DNA of 64,000 nucleotides, taken from the NCBI GenBank assembly GCA_025936825.1, contig JAICSO010000007.1:124001-188000 (forward strand), read 5' to 3'. This DNA comes from Terriglobales bacterium (lineage in GTDB: Bacteria > Acidobacteriota > Terriglobia > Terriglobales > Acidobacteriaceae). How positions within the stretch are numbered: position 1 is the stretch's first letter; the number at the start of each line of letters is the position of its first letter. Made by a program: the position numbers and the translations under genes. The notes beneath the pieces are model-generated. The model worked only from the letters and a program-made list of their open reading frames with translations. It searched no databases and had not been told where the DNA came from. Positions 20,173 to 28,665 of this stretch are shown in pieces.

Positions 20173-21129
20173 CTAGTGGCCCAGTGGTTCGTTCAGATTT
20201 ACTTTGTACCCATTGGCGAAATCGCGAACAGGCATTCTTTTTCTTCCTTCCGGCTGCACTTCCAGAAGCTCGAGTACCGTGCCTTCACCGCAGCCAACAA
20301 ACACCTGAGCTCCACGCACCAGCACCTGACCTTCACTAGCTCCCGATGCCCCATTGGGTAAAGTCGCCGGCCTCGCTGCTGTCACGCCCAGCGTCTTTCC
20401 GCGAAATGTCGTGAACGCGCCGGGCCAGGGCTGAAAGCCGCGCAGGCGGTTGTAGATTTCCTGGGCGGTGCGAGTGAAGTCGATGCGGCCATCCTCTTTG
20501 GTCAGAATCGGAGCGAGGCTCGCTTTCGCGTGATCTTGCGGCTGCGGGGTAATCGTTGCAGCTTGCAGGCGCTGCAGACTTTCAATCATCAACTCGGCGC
20601 CGAGCGCGGCGAGGCGAGGAGCAAGCGTCTCGGACGTATCGTCGTCGTTGATTGGGAGGTCTTGTTGAAGCAGCATATCTCCTGTGTCGAGACCTTCATC
20701 AATTCGCATGACAGTCACGCCAGTGACTTTCTCGCCGCTCGCGATTGCCCACTGAATTGGGGCTGCGCCGCGGTATTTCGGCAGCAGCGAGGCGTGGAGA
20801 TTGATGTTGCCGTAGCGCGGCAGATCCAGCATCCATTTGGGGATGATGCGGCCATAGCCGACGACAATGATGGCATCGGGCGTGATCTCGCGCAGGCGGG
20901 CCTGCAGTTCCTCGTTGGTCTTGATCTTTTCGGGCTGATAGATCGGCAGGTTGTGGCCAACTGCTGCTTGCTTTACGGGTGATGCGACAAGTTCGAGGCC
21001 GCGTCCTTTGGGACGGTCCGGCTGAGTGAGGACGAGACGAACCGCGTGGCCGGTCGCGACAAGTTTCTCGAGCGTGGGTACGGCGAATTGAGGGGTACCG
21101 CAGAAAACGAGATTGAGAGATTGAGACAT
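20173..21129 (-). CDS. fmt: methionyl-tRNA formyltransferase
   Basis: LNLVFCGTPQFAVPTLEKL, NLHASLLPKYRGAAPIQWAI. Confidence 0.95.
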   Translation of the reverse strand: MSQSLNLVFCGTPQFAVPTLEKLVATGHAVRLVLTQPDRPKGRGLELVASPVKQAAVGHNLPIYQPEKIKTNEELQARLREITPDAIIVVGYGRIIPKWMLDLPRYGNINLHASLLPKYRGAAPIQWAIASGEKVTGVTVMRIDEGLDTGDMLLQQDLPINDDDTSETLAPRLAALGAELMIESLQRLQAATITPQPQDHAKASLAPILTKEDGRIDFTRTAQEIYNRLRGFQPWPGAFTTFRGKTLGVTAARPATLPNGASGASEGQVLVRGAQVFVGCGEGTVLELLEVQPEGRKRMPVRDFANGYKVNLNEPLGH

Positions 21130-21190
21130 TGAATCATTGAATCATTGCAGAAAATGACTCAATCGCTCAATGATTCAATGACTCAATTCT
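21111..21190. repeat. period-8 inverted array pair: GATTGAGA GATTGAGA CATTGAAT CATTGAAT CATTGCAG ... TGACTCAA TCGCTCAA TGATTCAA TGACTCAA
   Basis: Five left and four right 8-nt units; left arm overlaps the fmt start codon. Confidence 0.92.
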
Positions 21191-21192
21191 TC

Positions 21193-21702
21193 CTACCACT
21201 CCCCCGCTTTCATCAGCTTGCGGATTTTACGCTTCATCAGGTCGCGCTTGAGGGCACTGATGTGGCTGATGTAGAGCTTGCCATTCAGGTGGTCGGTTTC
21301 GTGGAGAAAGGCGCGGGCGAGCAGGTCTTCGCCGGTTTTCTCGTACCACTTGCCGTTGATGTCTTGCGCGCGGACGGTGACGATTTTGGGCCGCGTTACA
21401 TCCTCGCGGAAATCTGGAATGCTCAAGCAGCCTTCGCTCTGTTTCTGTTTGCCTTCCGTGTGGATGATCTCGGGATTGGCCAGTACCAATTTGGCGTTGG
21501 GGTCTTCCTTGAAGGTGACGTCGATGACGGCTAGGCGCTTCGAGATGCCGATCTGCGGCGCAGCAAGGCCAACGCCCTTGGCCTCGTACATGGATTCGAA
21601 CATGTCGTCGACGAGCTTCTTCAGTTCGTCGCCGAACTCGGTGACATCTGCGGCTTTGGTTTCCAAAACCGGGTTTCCAAATTTAACGATGGGATAGATC
21701 AT
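21193..21702 (-). CDS. def: peptide deformylase
   Basis: GVGLAAPQIG, EGCLSIPD, HETDHLNG motifs; ATG at 21702 (MIYPIVKFGNP). Confidence 0.95.
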   Translation of the reverse strand: MIYPIVKFGNPVLETKAADVTEFGDELKKLVDDMFESMYEAKGVGLAAPQIGISKRLAVIDVTFKEDPNAKLVLANPEIIHTEGKQKQSEGCLSIPDFREDVTRPKIVTVRAQDINGKWYEKTGEDLLARAFLHETDHLNGKLYISHISALKRDLMKRKIRKLMKAGEW

Positions 21703-21707
21703 CGGGA

Positions 21708-21855
21708 AGTTTCGAGTTTCCAGTTTCAAGTCCCCGGCTTCGGTGCAGTCCTTTGCCAAACGGCTCAGCGAAGTCGCAAAGTCCTAAGTTTCAAGGTTTC
21801 AAGTCGACGAAACGGCAGGGAACTCGAAACTAGAAACTCGAAACTAGAAACTTTT
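21708..21855. repeat. heptamer inverted array pair: AGTTTCG AGTTTCC AGTTTCA ... AACTCGA AACTAGA AACTCGA AACTAGA AACTTTT
   Basis: Direct reading of units; right arm supplies the aroC stop codon. Confidence 0.88.
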
Positions 21856-23016
21856 CAATTGTTGCAAATATCCTTCAAAGTTGCGGCGAGTCTCGAGCAT
21901 GGAGTCGCCGCCGAATTTTTCCAGCGCAAACTTCGCCAGCGTGAGCGCGACCATGGCTTCGCCAACAACTCCGGCCGCGGGCACCACGCACACGTCCGAG
22001 CGCTCATACGCCGCCTTTACCGTTTCGCGGGTGGCGAAGTCCACTGATTGTAACGGACGCCGCAAGGTGGAAATCGGCTTCAGGTACCCGCTTACGCGAA
22101 TTTCTTCTCCGTTAGAAATGCCGCCTTCAATGCCGCCAGCGTTGTTACGCGGACGGGAAAAATGCGTGTAGCCTTCCTTGGCTTCGTAGCCGATCTCGTC
22201 ATGAACAGCGGACCCAGCCGTGTATGCGGCGGTCACGCCTGAGCCGATCTCGACGGCCTTCACGGCCTGCATCGACATGATCGCGGCGGCCACAGCAGCG
22301 TCGAGACGCTCGTCCCATTGGGCGTAGGTGCCGAGGCCGGGCGGCACGTTGTGGGCCACTACCTCGAAGACGCCTCCGACGGAATCCCCGGTACGCAGTA
22401 CCTTGTCCACTTCTTCTTTCATGCGCGGCTCGGCTTCGGGATCGGCGCAATTCAGCAGTATTTCTTCGCGCCGGCAGCTGGTGACGATCTCTTCCCACAT
22501 GATCTCGCGCTGGACATGGGCAGCGCCGACCGCAACCACGTGGCTGAGTACCTCCATCCCGAGTCCCCGCAGGAATAACTTGGCCAAGGCTCCAATGGCG
22601 ACCCGGGCTGTGGTCTCGCGAGCAGAAGCTCGTTCGAGAACGTAGCGTGCCTCTGGAAAGTTGTGCTTCAGAGCCCCGGCAAGATCGGCGTGTCCAGGGC
22701 GGGGGGAAGCCACGCGCTTATGCAGCTTGGGATCACCCGTCTCGACCGGAAGCTGTTCCTGCCAGTTCTTCCAGTCGCGGTTTTCGATAAGGACGGAAAT
22801 GGGCGAGGCGATGGTCTTGCCGTGCCGCACGCCGGAGAGGATTCGAGCAGTGTCGCGCTCAATTTTCATGCGACCGCCGCGGCCGTAGCCCTGCTGCCGC
22901 CGCCAGAGTTCCCGGTTCACGAAGTCGAGGGGGACGTCCAGGCCGGCAGGCAGGCCGGAAAGAAAGGCGACAAGAGCTTCCCCGTGAGATTCCCCAGACG
23001 TGAAGTATTTGAGCAC
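21844..23016 (-). CDS. aroC: chorismate synthase
   Basis: LKYFTSGESHGEALVAFLSGLPAG, RPGHADLAGALKHN; probable GTG start at 23016. Confidence 0.94.
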   Translation of the reverse strand: MLKYFTSGESHGEALVAFLSGLPAGLDVPLDFVNRELWRRQQGYGRGGRMKIERDTARILSGVRHGKTIASPISVLIENRDWKNWQEQLPVETGDPKLHKRVASPRPGHADLAGALKHNFPEARYVLERASARETTARVAIGALAKLFLRGLGMEVLSHVVAVGAAHVQREIMWEEIVTSCRREEILLNCADPEAEPRMKEEVDKVLRTGDSVGGVFEVVAHNVPPGLGTYAQWDERLDAAVAAAIMSMQAVKAVEIGSGVTAAYTAGSAVHDEIGYEAKEGYTHFSRPRNNAGGIEGGISNGEEIRVSGYLKPISTLRRPLQSVDFATRETVKAAYERSDVCVVPAAGVVGEAMVALTLAKFALEKFGGDSMLETRRNFEGYLQQLKSF

Positions 23017-23233
23017 TATGAGGATTGTAGCCGATGTTTTCGGATGGGTGACTTCAGGATAACGATCTTCTCGGCTATTCTGCGGGCAAACCCGCAACTC
23101 CGGTCTTCATCAAACATCCGGCTGTCTATGTACCGCAGCCCGGACGCGCTAGAATGACGAGCAAAGCCGAAGTAGAACCTTCAGCCCACCTCGTCTGCAA
23201 TCTCAAGCGGTGAATCCGAAATAGAGGTGAAGT

Positions 23234-23965
23234 GTGCGTCGACGTACGTCGAAAACGAGCGCGACGGAAGCCCCCGAGGACCTTTCCCGGCAGCTGTTGA
23301 ACGCCCAGGAAGAAGAGCGGCGACGCATCAGCCGCGAACTGCACGATGAGACCGGGCAGGGGCTGATGGTCCTGCGTTTCCAGCTGGAAATGCTTGCTAG
23401 CGATGCCAGGGGGCAGGAAGAGAAAGCCAAGATTCAGGAATCACTGGAACTCCTGGACCGGACCATCGAGGGATTGCGGCGGACCATTGCCCGGCTCTCG
23501 CCTCGCGTCTTGGAAGAACTGGGCCTGCTCGCGGGGATTCGTCGCGAGGCGCAACTGGTGTCACGGCATACCGGAATCACAGGAGACCTGCAACTGCCGG
23601 AAGAGATCCAACCGTTGAGCCGTGAACTGGAAGTCGCAATTTATCGCTCGGTGCAGGAAGCTTTGCACAATATCGCTAAGCATTCCCAGGCCAAGCGATT
23701 CAACGTAAAGCTGGAAGTGGGTTCGTCCAAAGCGACCGTACACATCGAAGACGATGGCGTCGGATTCTCACTTCGGACCGCGCGCGATCGTGGCTTCGGT
23801 TTGGAAGGAATGCGGGAACGGGCCGCCGCACTGGGTGGATCCGTCACGGTTCGCTCGGGACAAGAAAAAGGTACGCGCGTCCGATTGGTATTTCCGCTAG
23901 AGCCGGCGCGCAACGTGAACCCAACAACACTTGAGAACTCGATGCACGGCGTAAGCGCAGCCTGA
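23234..23965 (+). CDS. sensor histidine kinase (NarL/LiaS type, HisKA_3)
   Basis: EEERRRISRELHDETGQGLMVL and DDGVGF/GLEGMRERAAALGG. Confidence 0.9.
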   Translation: MRRRTSKTSATEAPEDLSRQLLNAQEEERRRISRELHDETGQGLMVLRFQLEMLASDARGQEEKAKIQESLELLDRTIEGLRRTIARLSPRVLEELGLLAGIRREAQLVSRHTGITGDLQLPEEIQPLSRELEVAIYRSVQEALHNIAKHSQAKRFNVKLEVGSSKATVHIEDDGVGFSLRTARDRGFGLEGMRERAAALGGSVTVRSGQEKGTRVRLVFPLEPARNVNPTTLENSMHGVSAA

Positions 23966-23979
23966 CTTCGTAATCATCC

Positions 23980-24636
23980 ATGCCAATTCGGTGCCTTATC
24001 GTTGATGACCATACCCTCTTTCGGGAGGGACTAAAGCGGGTGCTGGAGAGCGAGCCTGGAATCGAGGTCGTGGGAGAAGCTCGCGATGCCTCCGAGGCCA
24101 TCGAGCGCACCATGTTCCTCAAGCCGGACGTTGTGCTGATGGATATAGGAATGCCGGGACTTTCCAGCTTTGAGGCCTCGCGACGAATCACGCGCGAGAT
24201 GCCAGGACGGCGCGTGATCTTTCTCACCATGTACGAAGATGAGGAATACCTGCTGCAGTGCCTGGATGCGGGCGCTTCGGGGTACATCCTGAAAGATGCG
24301 CCGGCGCCCAGATTGATTGGCGCGGTTCGCGACGTGAGCGCCGGAAGGAAATACCTGAGCCCGCAAGTGCTTGGGAAGCTGGTTGACGATTTTCGTTCGC
24401 GCTCGACTTCTGGAGTCGCACGCGGATCGACGCTTACGCCACGCGAGCGGGAAGTCATCAAGATGCTGGCGGAGGGGAATTCTGTCCGTCAAATTGCCGC
24501 AATTCTTGGGCTGAGCATCAAGACGGTTGAGGCGCACAAGTTCAATCTCATGCGCAAGCTCAACATCCACAACAAAGCGCAGCTTGTGACCTACGCGATC
24601 CAGAAAAAGATCGTGAAGATGCCGGCCGGGGCGTAG
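23980..24636 (+). CDS. LuxR/NarL-family response regulator
   Basis: Receiver domain plus C-terminal LTPREREVIKMLAEGNSVRQIAAILGLSIKTVEAHK HTH. Confidence 0.94.
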   Translation: MPIRCLIVDDHTLFREGLKRVLESEPGIEVVGEARDASEAIERTMFLKPDVVLMDIGMPGLSSFEASRRITREMPGRRVIFLTMYEDEEYLLQCLDAGASGYILKDAPAPRLIGAVRDVSAGRKYLSPQVLGKLVDDFRSRSTSGVARGSTLTPREREVIKMLAEGNSVRQIAAILGLSIKTVEAHKFNLMRKLNIHNKAQLVTYAIQKKIVKMPAGA

Positions 24637-24645
24637 GGATCGGAG

Positions 24646-24735
24646 GATTGCAGATTCCAGATTGTAGATTGCCGATTTCGCTACTCCAATCTGCAATCTA
24701 AAATCGTCAATCTGAAATCTTCAATCTACAATCTC
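24646..24735. repeat. heptamer inverted array pair, CAGATTG/CAATCTG family, no ORF
   Basis: GATTGCA GATTCCA GATTGTA GATTGCC GATTTCG ... CAATCTG CAATCTA AAATCGT CAATCTG AAATCTT CAATCTA CAATCTC. Confidence 0.93.
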
Positions 24736-24743
24736 TCCTGGAT

Positions 24744-26960
24744 CTAGTACCGAAACCGGTATGTCAACTGAACCGAAACTGTTCTGGGATTGACGTAGTG
24801 TGTCCCACCGAAGGTGTTGCTGTTGTCGAGCAGGTAGTGGTTATTCGACAGGTTCAATCCAGTAAACCGCAAAGCCAGTTTCTCTCCGAAAGACTTCGCC
24901 AGACCCACGTCAAAAGTGGTATGCGCCGGCAAATGGCCCGGACCATCTCCATCCAGAAAACCTGACCCATAATTCAAGTCGAAGTTAGCTGACGTCTTCC
25001 AGGGCAGCGAGAGGTCGAGGCCCGTGCTTAGCGTATCGCGCTGATCGTGGTCGAGAGAGCACACCGGAGCGTCACAGGAATCGCCGCCGATCAGTCCGCC
25101 GGTGATGGATCCGGACCATTCTGAGTAGGCATGCGAGTAGACAAGGTGGAACTGGGCAGTCTTCGCGATATGAGGGGAGGTGGCCGACGCTTCCCATCCG
25201 CGGAGACGCGCGTGACTGAGGGTTACAGGAAAGAAGACGTTGGAATTTCCGAGCACGTCATGGTCAAAGAAGTTGCGGGCTCCCGTGCGGAAGTTGGCAA
25301 CATCGAACGTCCAACCGGCGAATGGAATTGTCAGGCCCAATTCCCGCTGTTCGTCGCGCTCCCCGTGGAGGGGAAGAAAACACCGCGGATCTACAGAACT
25401 CTGGCATTGACTGCCCCCGAGGGTCGGATTGTTCACCGTAACTAGTGGCGGTGGCTGGTAGTAGCGCCCGTAGGACGCCCGCAGCGCCCACTTGAGTTTG
25501 GGAATCTGAACCGCGGCTCCGATTCGTGGGTCGGCTGAATTCTCGCTGACCGGGCCCTCATAGTGCGAGAGACGAACCCCGGTGTTGAAAATAAGCCAGG
25601 AAGCCGCCTTGATTTGCTCCTCAAGAAAGATCGCGGAGTTGCTGGCCCACGGCACGGTGCAGGTGGGGCCGAAGGAATTGGCCGGCACGAGCCTGTCCGT
25701 CACGGAATAGAACTGATTGTCCCGCTCGGCAAACACCTGTAGGCCGGCATGGAAGTTGTGCCGTCCGCGCATGAGCCCCAAGTTCGCCACCCCGCCGAAG
25801 TAGTTTGAGCCGCGGTGGTATTCGGAAAGCACCGAATCCTGCGAACCAGGAAGGTAGTGCGCACGGTTAAAGTGGTAGAAGGGCGAGACAGTAAGCGAGA
25901 TGCCTGTTCCAATCGTATGTAGCCAGCTGAAATTGACGAAGTCGTCGCGCTCATCCTCGACGTCGTGAAGTGGGTCGGCTGGATTGATCGGGACCTGGTA
26001 GTGGTCTCCCCTAGCCGAAGCAACCAGGCGCAACTGGTTGGCGGGATCCTTGTTGAAGATCAGGGACGTGAACCCGCTGAGGCCCGCAGCCTGGTCATTG
26101 ATGGCCTGAGGAACTGGAGTCTCCAATCCGAGATCAGTGCGGTATCCGGTTAAGCTGCCGTAGTAGGCGAAACGCTCGGTATGATCGCCGAAACTGATTT
26201 GATCGTTGGTGTTGTTGAAGCTGCCGTAGCTGGTCACCAGTTCGGCTTCCCGATTGCGCTCGAAGCCCGATCGCGTAACCACGTTAAAGACACCATAGGT
26301 GCGGTCACCGTACTCCGAGGAGTATCCGCCGCGCTGGACTTCGATGCTGTCAATGTCCTTGGGATCGAACTGTGGCCCGACATTCGACGCAATGCTGGTG
26401 TTCGGGACGGGTACGCCGTCGAGCAGCCACGAAACCTGGTGCCCTCCGCGAATGTGCAGCTGGTCGTGGACCACAAACGAGCCGGGCACATAGCTGGTGA
26501 TCATAGCCATGCTGTTGGTGTCAGAGGCGCCCGGGGTTTCGGCGATGTCACGCCGGCTCACCACGCTGGTTGACGTCGAAGAGCCCGGATTGATGGTTTG
26601 GGCTTCATCCTTAACTTCGACCGACTCGTTGGCAACGGCGATGGTCAGGGGGAAGTGCAGGCGAACCTCGCTTGACGAAGTAACCGTGATCGCCTGTTCT
26701 TGCGGAACGAAGTTCGCAGCCTCCACCCGAACTGTATAAGAGCCGACAGGAACGTTCTCAAAGCGAAACTGGCCGGAGTCGTCGCTCGTTCGGCTTTGAG
26801 TCCAGTTGGAATCAATCGCCGACAAAATGACGCTAGCGCCTTGGACAGGTCGATGCTCAGGGTCGTGGATCAAACCAGTGACCGAGCTGAAAATTGTGGC
26901 ACTCAGGCTGGCGGCAAAGCACAAGCTTAGAACGCCAAGCCACGCGCATACTTTATGCAT
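24744..26960 (-). CDS. TonB-dependent receptor with N-terminal carboxypeptidase regulatory-like domain
   Basis: GLIHDPEHRPVQGASVILSA, plug-domain IRGGHQVSWLLDGVPVPN, C-terminal aromatic residue. Confidence 0.9.
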   Translation of the reverse strand: MHKVCAWLGVLSLCFAASLSATIFSSVTGLIHDPEHRPVQGASVILSAIDSNWTQSRTSDDSGQFRFENVPVGSYTVRVEAANFVPQEQAITVTSSSEVRLHFPLTIAVANESVEVKDEAQTINPGSSTSTSVVSRRDIAETPGASDTNSMAMITSYVPGSFVVHDQLHIRGGHQVSWLLDGVPVPNTSIASNVGPQFDPKDIDSIEVQRGGYSSEYGDRTYGVFNVVTRSGFERNREAELVTSYGSFNNTNDQISFGDHTERFAYYGSLTGYRTDLGLETPVPQAINDQAAGLSGFTSLIFNKDPANQLRLVASARGDHYQVPINPADPLHDVEDERDDFVNFSWLHTIGTGISLTVSPFYHFNRAHYLPGSQDSVLSEYHRGSNYFGGVANLGLMRGRHNFHAGLQVFAERDNQFYSVTDRLVPANSFGPTCTVPWASNSAIFLEEQIKAASWLIFNTGVRLSHYEGPVSENSADPRIGAAVQIPKLKWALRASYGRYYQPPPLVTVNNPTLGGSQCQSSVDPRCFLPLHGERDEQRELGLTIPFAGWTFDVANFRTGARNFFDHDVLGNSNVFFPVTLSHARLRGWEASATSPHIAKTAQFHLVYSHAYSEWSGSITGGLIGGDSCDAPVCSLDHDQRDTLSTGLDLSLPWKTSANFDLNYGSGFLDGDGPGHLPAHTTFDVGLAKSFGEKLALRFTGLNLSNNHYLLDNSNTFGGTHYVNPRTVSVQLTYRFRY

Positions 26961-27036
26961 GGAACTCTCCGAGCAGCTGCGAGCCGAGCATCCAGCGGTG
27001 AGCAAGATCGCACGGCGAACTAACCTGAAATGAAGG

Positions 27037-27381
27037 CTAAGCTGCGATCAGGTAGCTCGGAGGAGCACGGTTGGAGAATCCCACGCCGTGGAATGCGGAA
27101 GGCGCGGAGGATCCTTCGCCAGAAGACGATTTGGATCCTGTCCAATTTGGCACGGAGGTATCGGGCTCAGCCAAAAGTGCAGAGTGCGGCGTCGTCAGAG
27201 GAGGGCAACAGTTCCCGTTTCGCTCTACCGGTGACGAAATCTGCGGCTGGTGACCTGGATGATGACCTAATCTACGGAGGCAGCAGGCGTGAGGCTGGAC
27301 TCCAGATAGCGCCTGGAGCCAGGGCGTGAACCCCGCCAGCAGAAAACCCACGAGAAGTACCAATGCGGTCGTGCGGCGCAT
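27037..27381 (-). CDS. hypothetical secreted Cys/His-rich protein
   Basis: Signal-like N-terminus then HACCLRRLGHHPGHQP...NCCPP; upstream and co-directional with the TonB receptor. Confidence 0.55.
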   Translation of the reverse strand: MRRTTALVLLVGFLLAGFTPWLQALSGVQPHACCLRRLGHHPGHQPQISSPVERNGNCCPPLTTPHSALLAEPDTSVPNWTGSKSSSGEGSSAPSAFHGVGFSNRAPPSYLIAA

Positions 27382-27604
27382 GGTGAATGGCTAGAGGATA
27401 GCTTGTACGGCTAAAGACCTGCAACTTTCCGCCGATATGTATCGTGACGAAATGCCGGCAATGCAATCGGACGCGATGGGTTTCGTAACTTCGATTGCGA
27501 AGTTCTGTAACAGAACTTTTACTCAGATTTTTTCTTGATGCTCTTGCATTTTGAAGCGAAACGGGAAAATAATTTGATTAGATTCTCGGACCAGGAGGCG
27601 ACCC

Positions 27605-27883
27605 ATGGTATCAAAATGCGCCAACCCTGAATGCTCCGCGCCCTTCCTCTACTTCCATCGTGGGAAACTTTTTCGCATTGATACTGAAGGTCGGCCGGAC
27701 CGGCGCCGCAATATGGGCAACGAAAATACAAGCGGCAGGTGCCTGCGTCGAATTGAGTTTTATTGGTTGTGCGATGAGTGTGCGCTCAAGATGACGCTTG
27801 CCTTCGACAAAGTCAGCGGTGTTTTCGTGCGTCCACATGTTCCAGTTCAAGCGGTCAAACCTGCTGCGGTTGCCGCGGCTTAG
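27605..27883 (+). CDS. hypothetical small protein with paired Cys motifs
   Basis: CANPECSAPF ... WLCDECA suggests a zinc-binding fold. Confidence 0.6.
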   Translation: MVSKCANPECSAPFLYFHRGKLFRIDTEGRPDRRRNMGNENTSGRCLRRIEFYWLCDECALKMTLAFDKVSGVFVRPHVPVQAVKPAAVAAA

Positions 27884-28665
27884 TGGACGCGATACCTTCC
27901 AGTTAGTGCATTCCAGCGGATTCTCAGTACCTCGCCCATCATTCGCAAGCCGTCGCGCAAGGGGCTGATTCGTGTACCGCCCACATCAGCCCACGCGACC
28001 GGAACTTCATCGATCCTGAACCCGAAATGCCGTCCTAGATACAGGATCTCCGGATCGAATCCCCAGCGCTCGATTTGCTGCAGCGGGAAAATCCGTTGCG
28101 CGGCTTCGCGAGTAAATGCCTTGAAGCCGCACTGCGTATCTTTCTGTTTCAGCCTCAGCAGAATTCTTAGCGCGATATTGAATGCGCGGCCGTAGATCTG
28201 CCTCATCAGTTTCTGACGTTTGGTCTGTGTTTCGGGCCGGAGCCAGCGCGAGCCAATCGCGATGCCGGCGCCGTCTGCGATCGCGGAAAGCAGTTTGGGG
28301 GCTTCCTCAATGGGTGCTGACAAATCGGCGTCGCTGAAGAGCAGCAGGTCGCCTGAGGCATGCAGCATCCCATTGCGAACGCTGTAACCCTTTCCACGAT
28401 TGCCGGGATTCTCGATCAGCTGCATGAAGGGGTAGCGTTGGGCGGATTGGCGGACAATATCCGGCGTGGCATCCTGCGATCCATCATTCACCACGATCAC
28501 TTCCGCGTCCCAACGCTGCTCGATGACGTAGTTACCGACGCGCTCCAGGCTGGGTCCCAAGCGCTTGGCTTCGTTATATGCGGGTATGACGATGCTGTAC
28601 TTGGGCATCAGCTTGGCAGTGGTGTTGAAACCATAAGGATTCGTGCAGCAAGTTCTGAAACTCAC
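27880..28665 (-). CDS. glycosyltransferase family 2 (dolichyl-phosphate glucosyltransferase-like)
   Basis: YSIVIPAYNEAKRLGPSLERV, FSDADLSAPIEE. Confidence 0.9.
   Translation of the reverse strand: MSFRTCCTNPYGFNTTAKLMPKYSIVIPAYNEAKRLGPSLERVGNYVIEQRWDAEVIVVNDGSQDATPDIVRQSAQRYPFMQLIENPGNRGKGYSVRNGMLHASGDLLLFSDADLSAPIEEAPKLLSAIADGAGIAIGSRWLRPETQTKRQKLMRQIYGRAFNIALRILLRLKQKDTQCGFKAFTREAAQRIFPLQQIERWGFDPEILYLGRHFGFRIDEVPVAWADVGGTRISPLRDGLRMMGEVLRIRWNALTGRYRVH

Noticed and set aside
21703-21759. N-terminal extension of def (MAKDCTEAGDLKLETRNFP)
   Set aside because: Encoded partly by heptamer array units; the canonical Def start MIYPIVKFGNP is at 21702.
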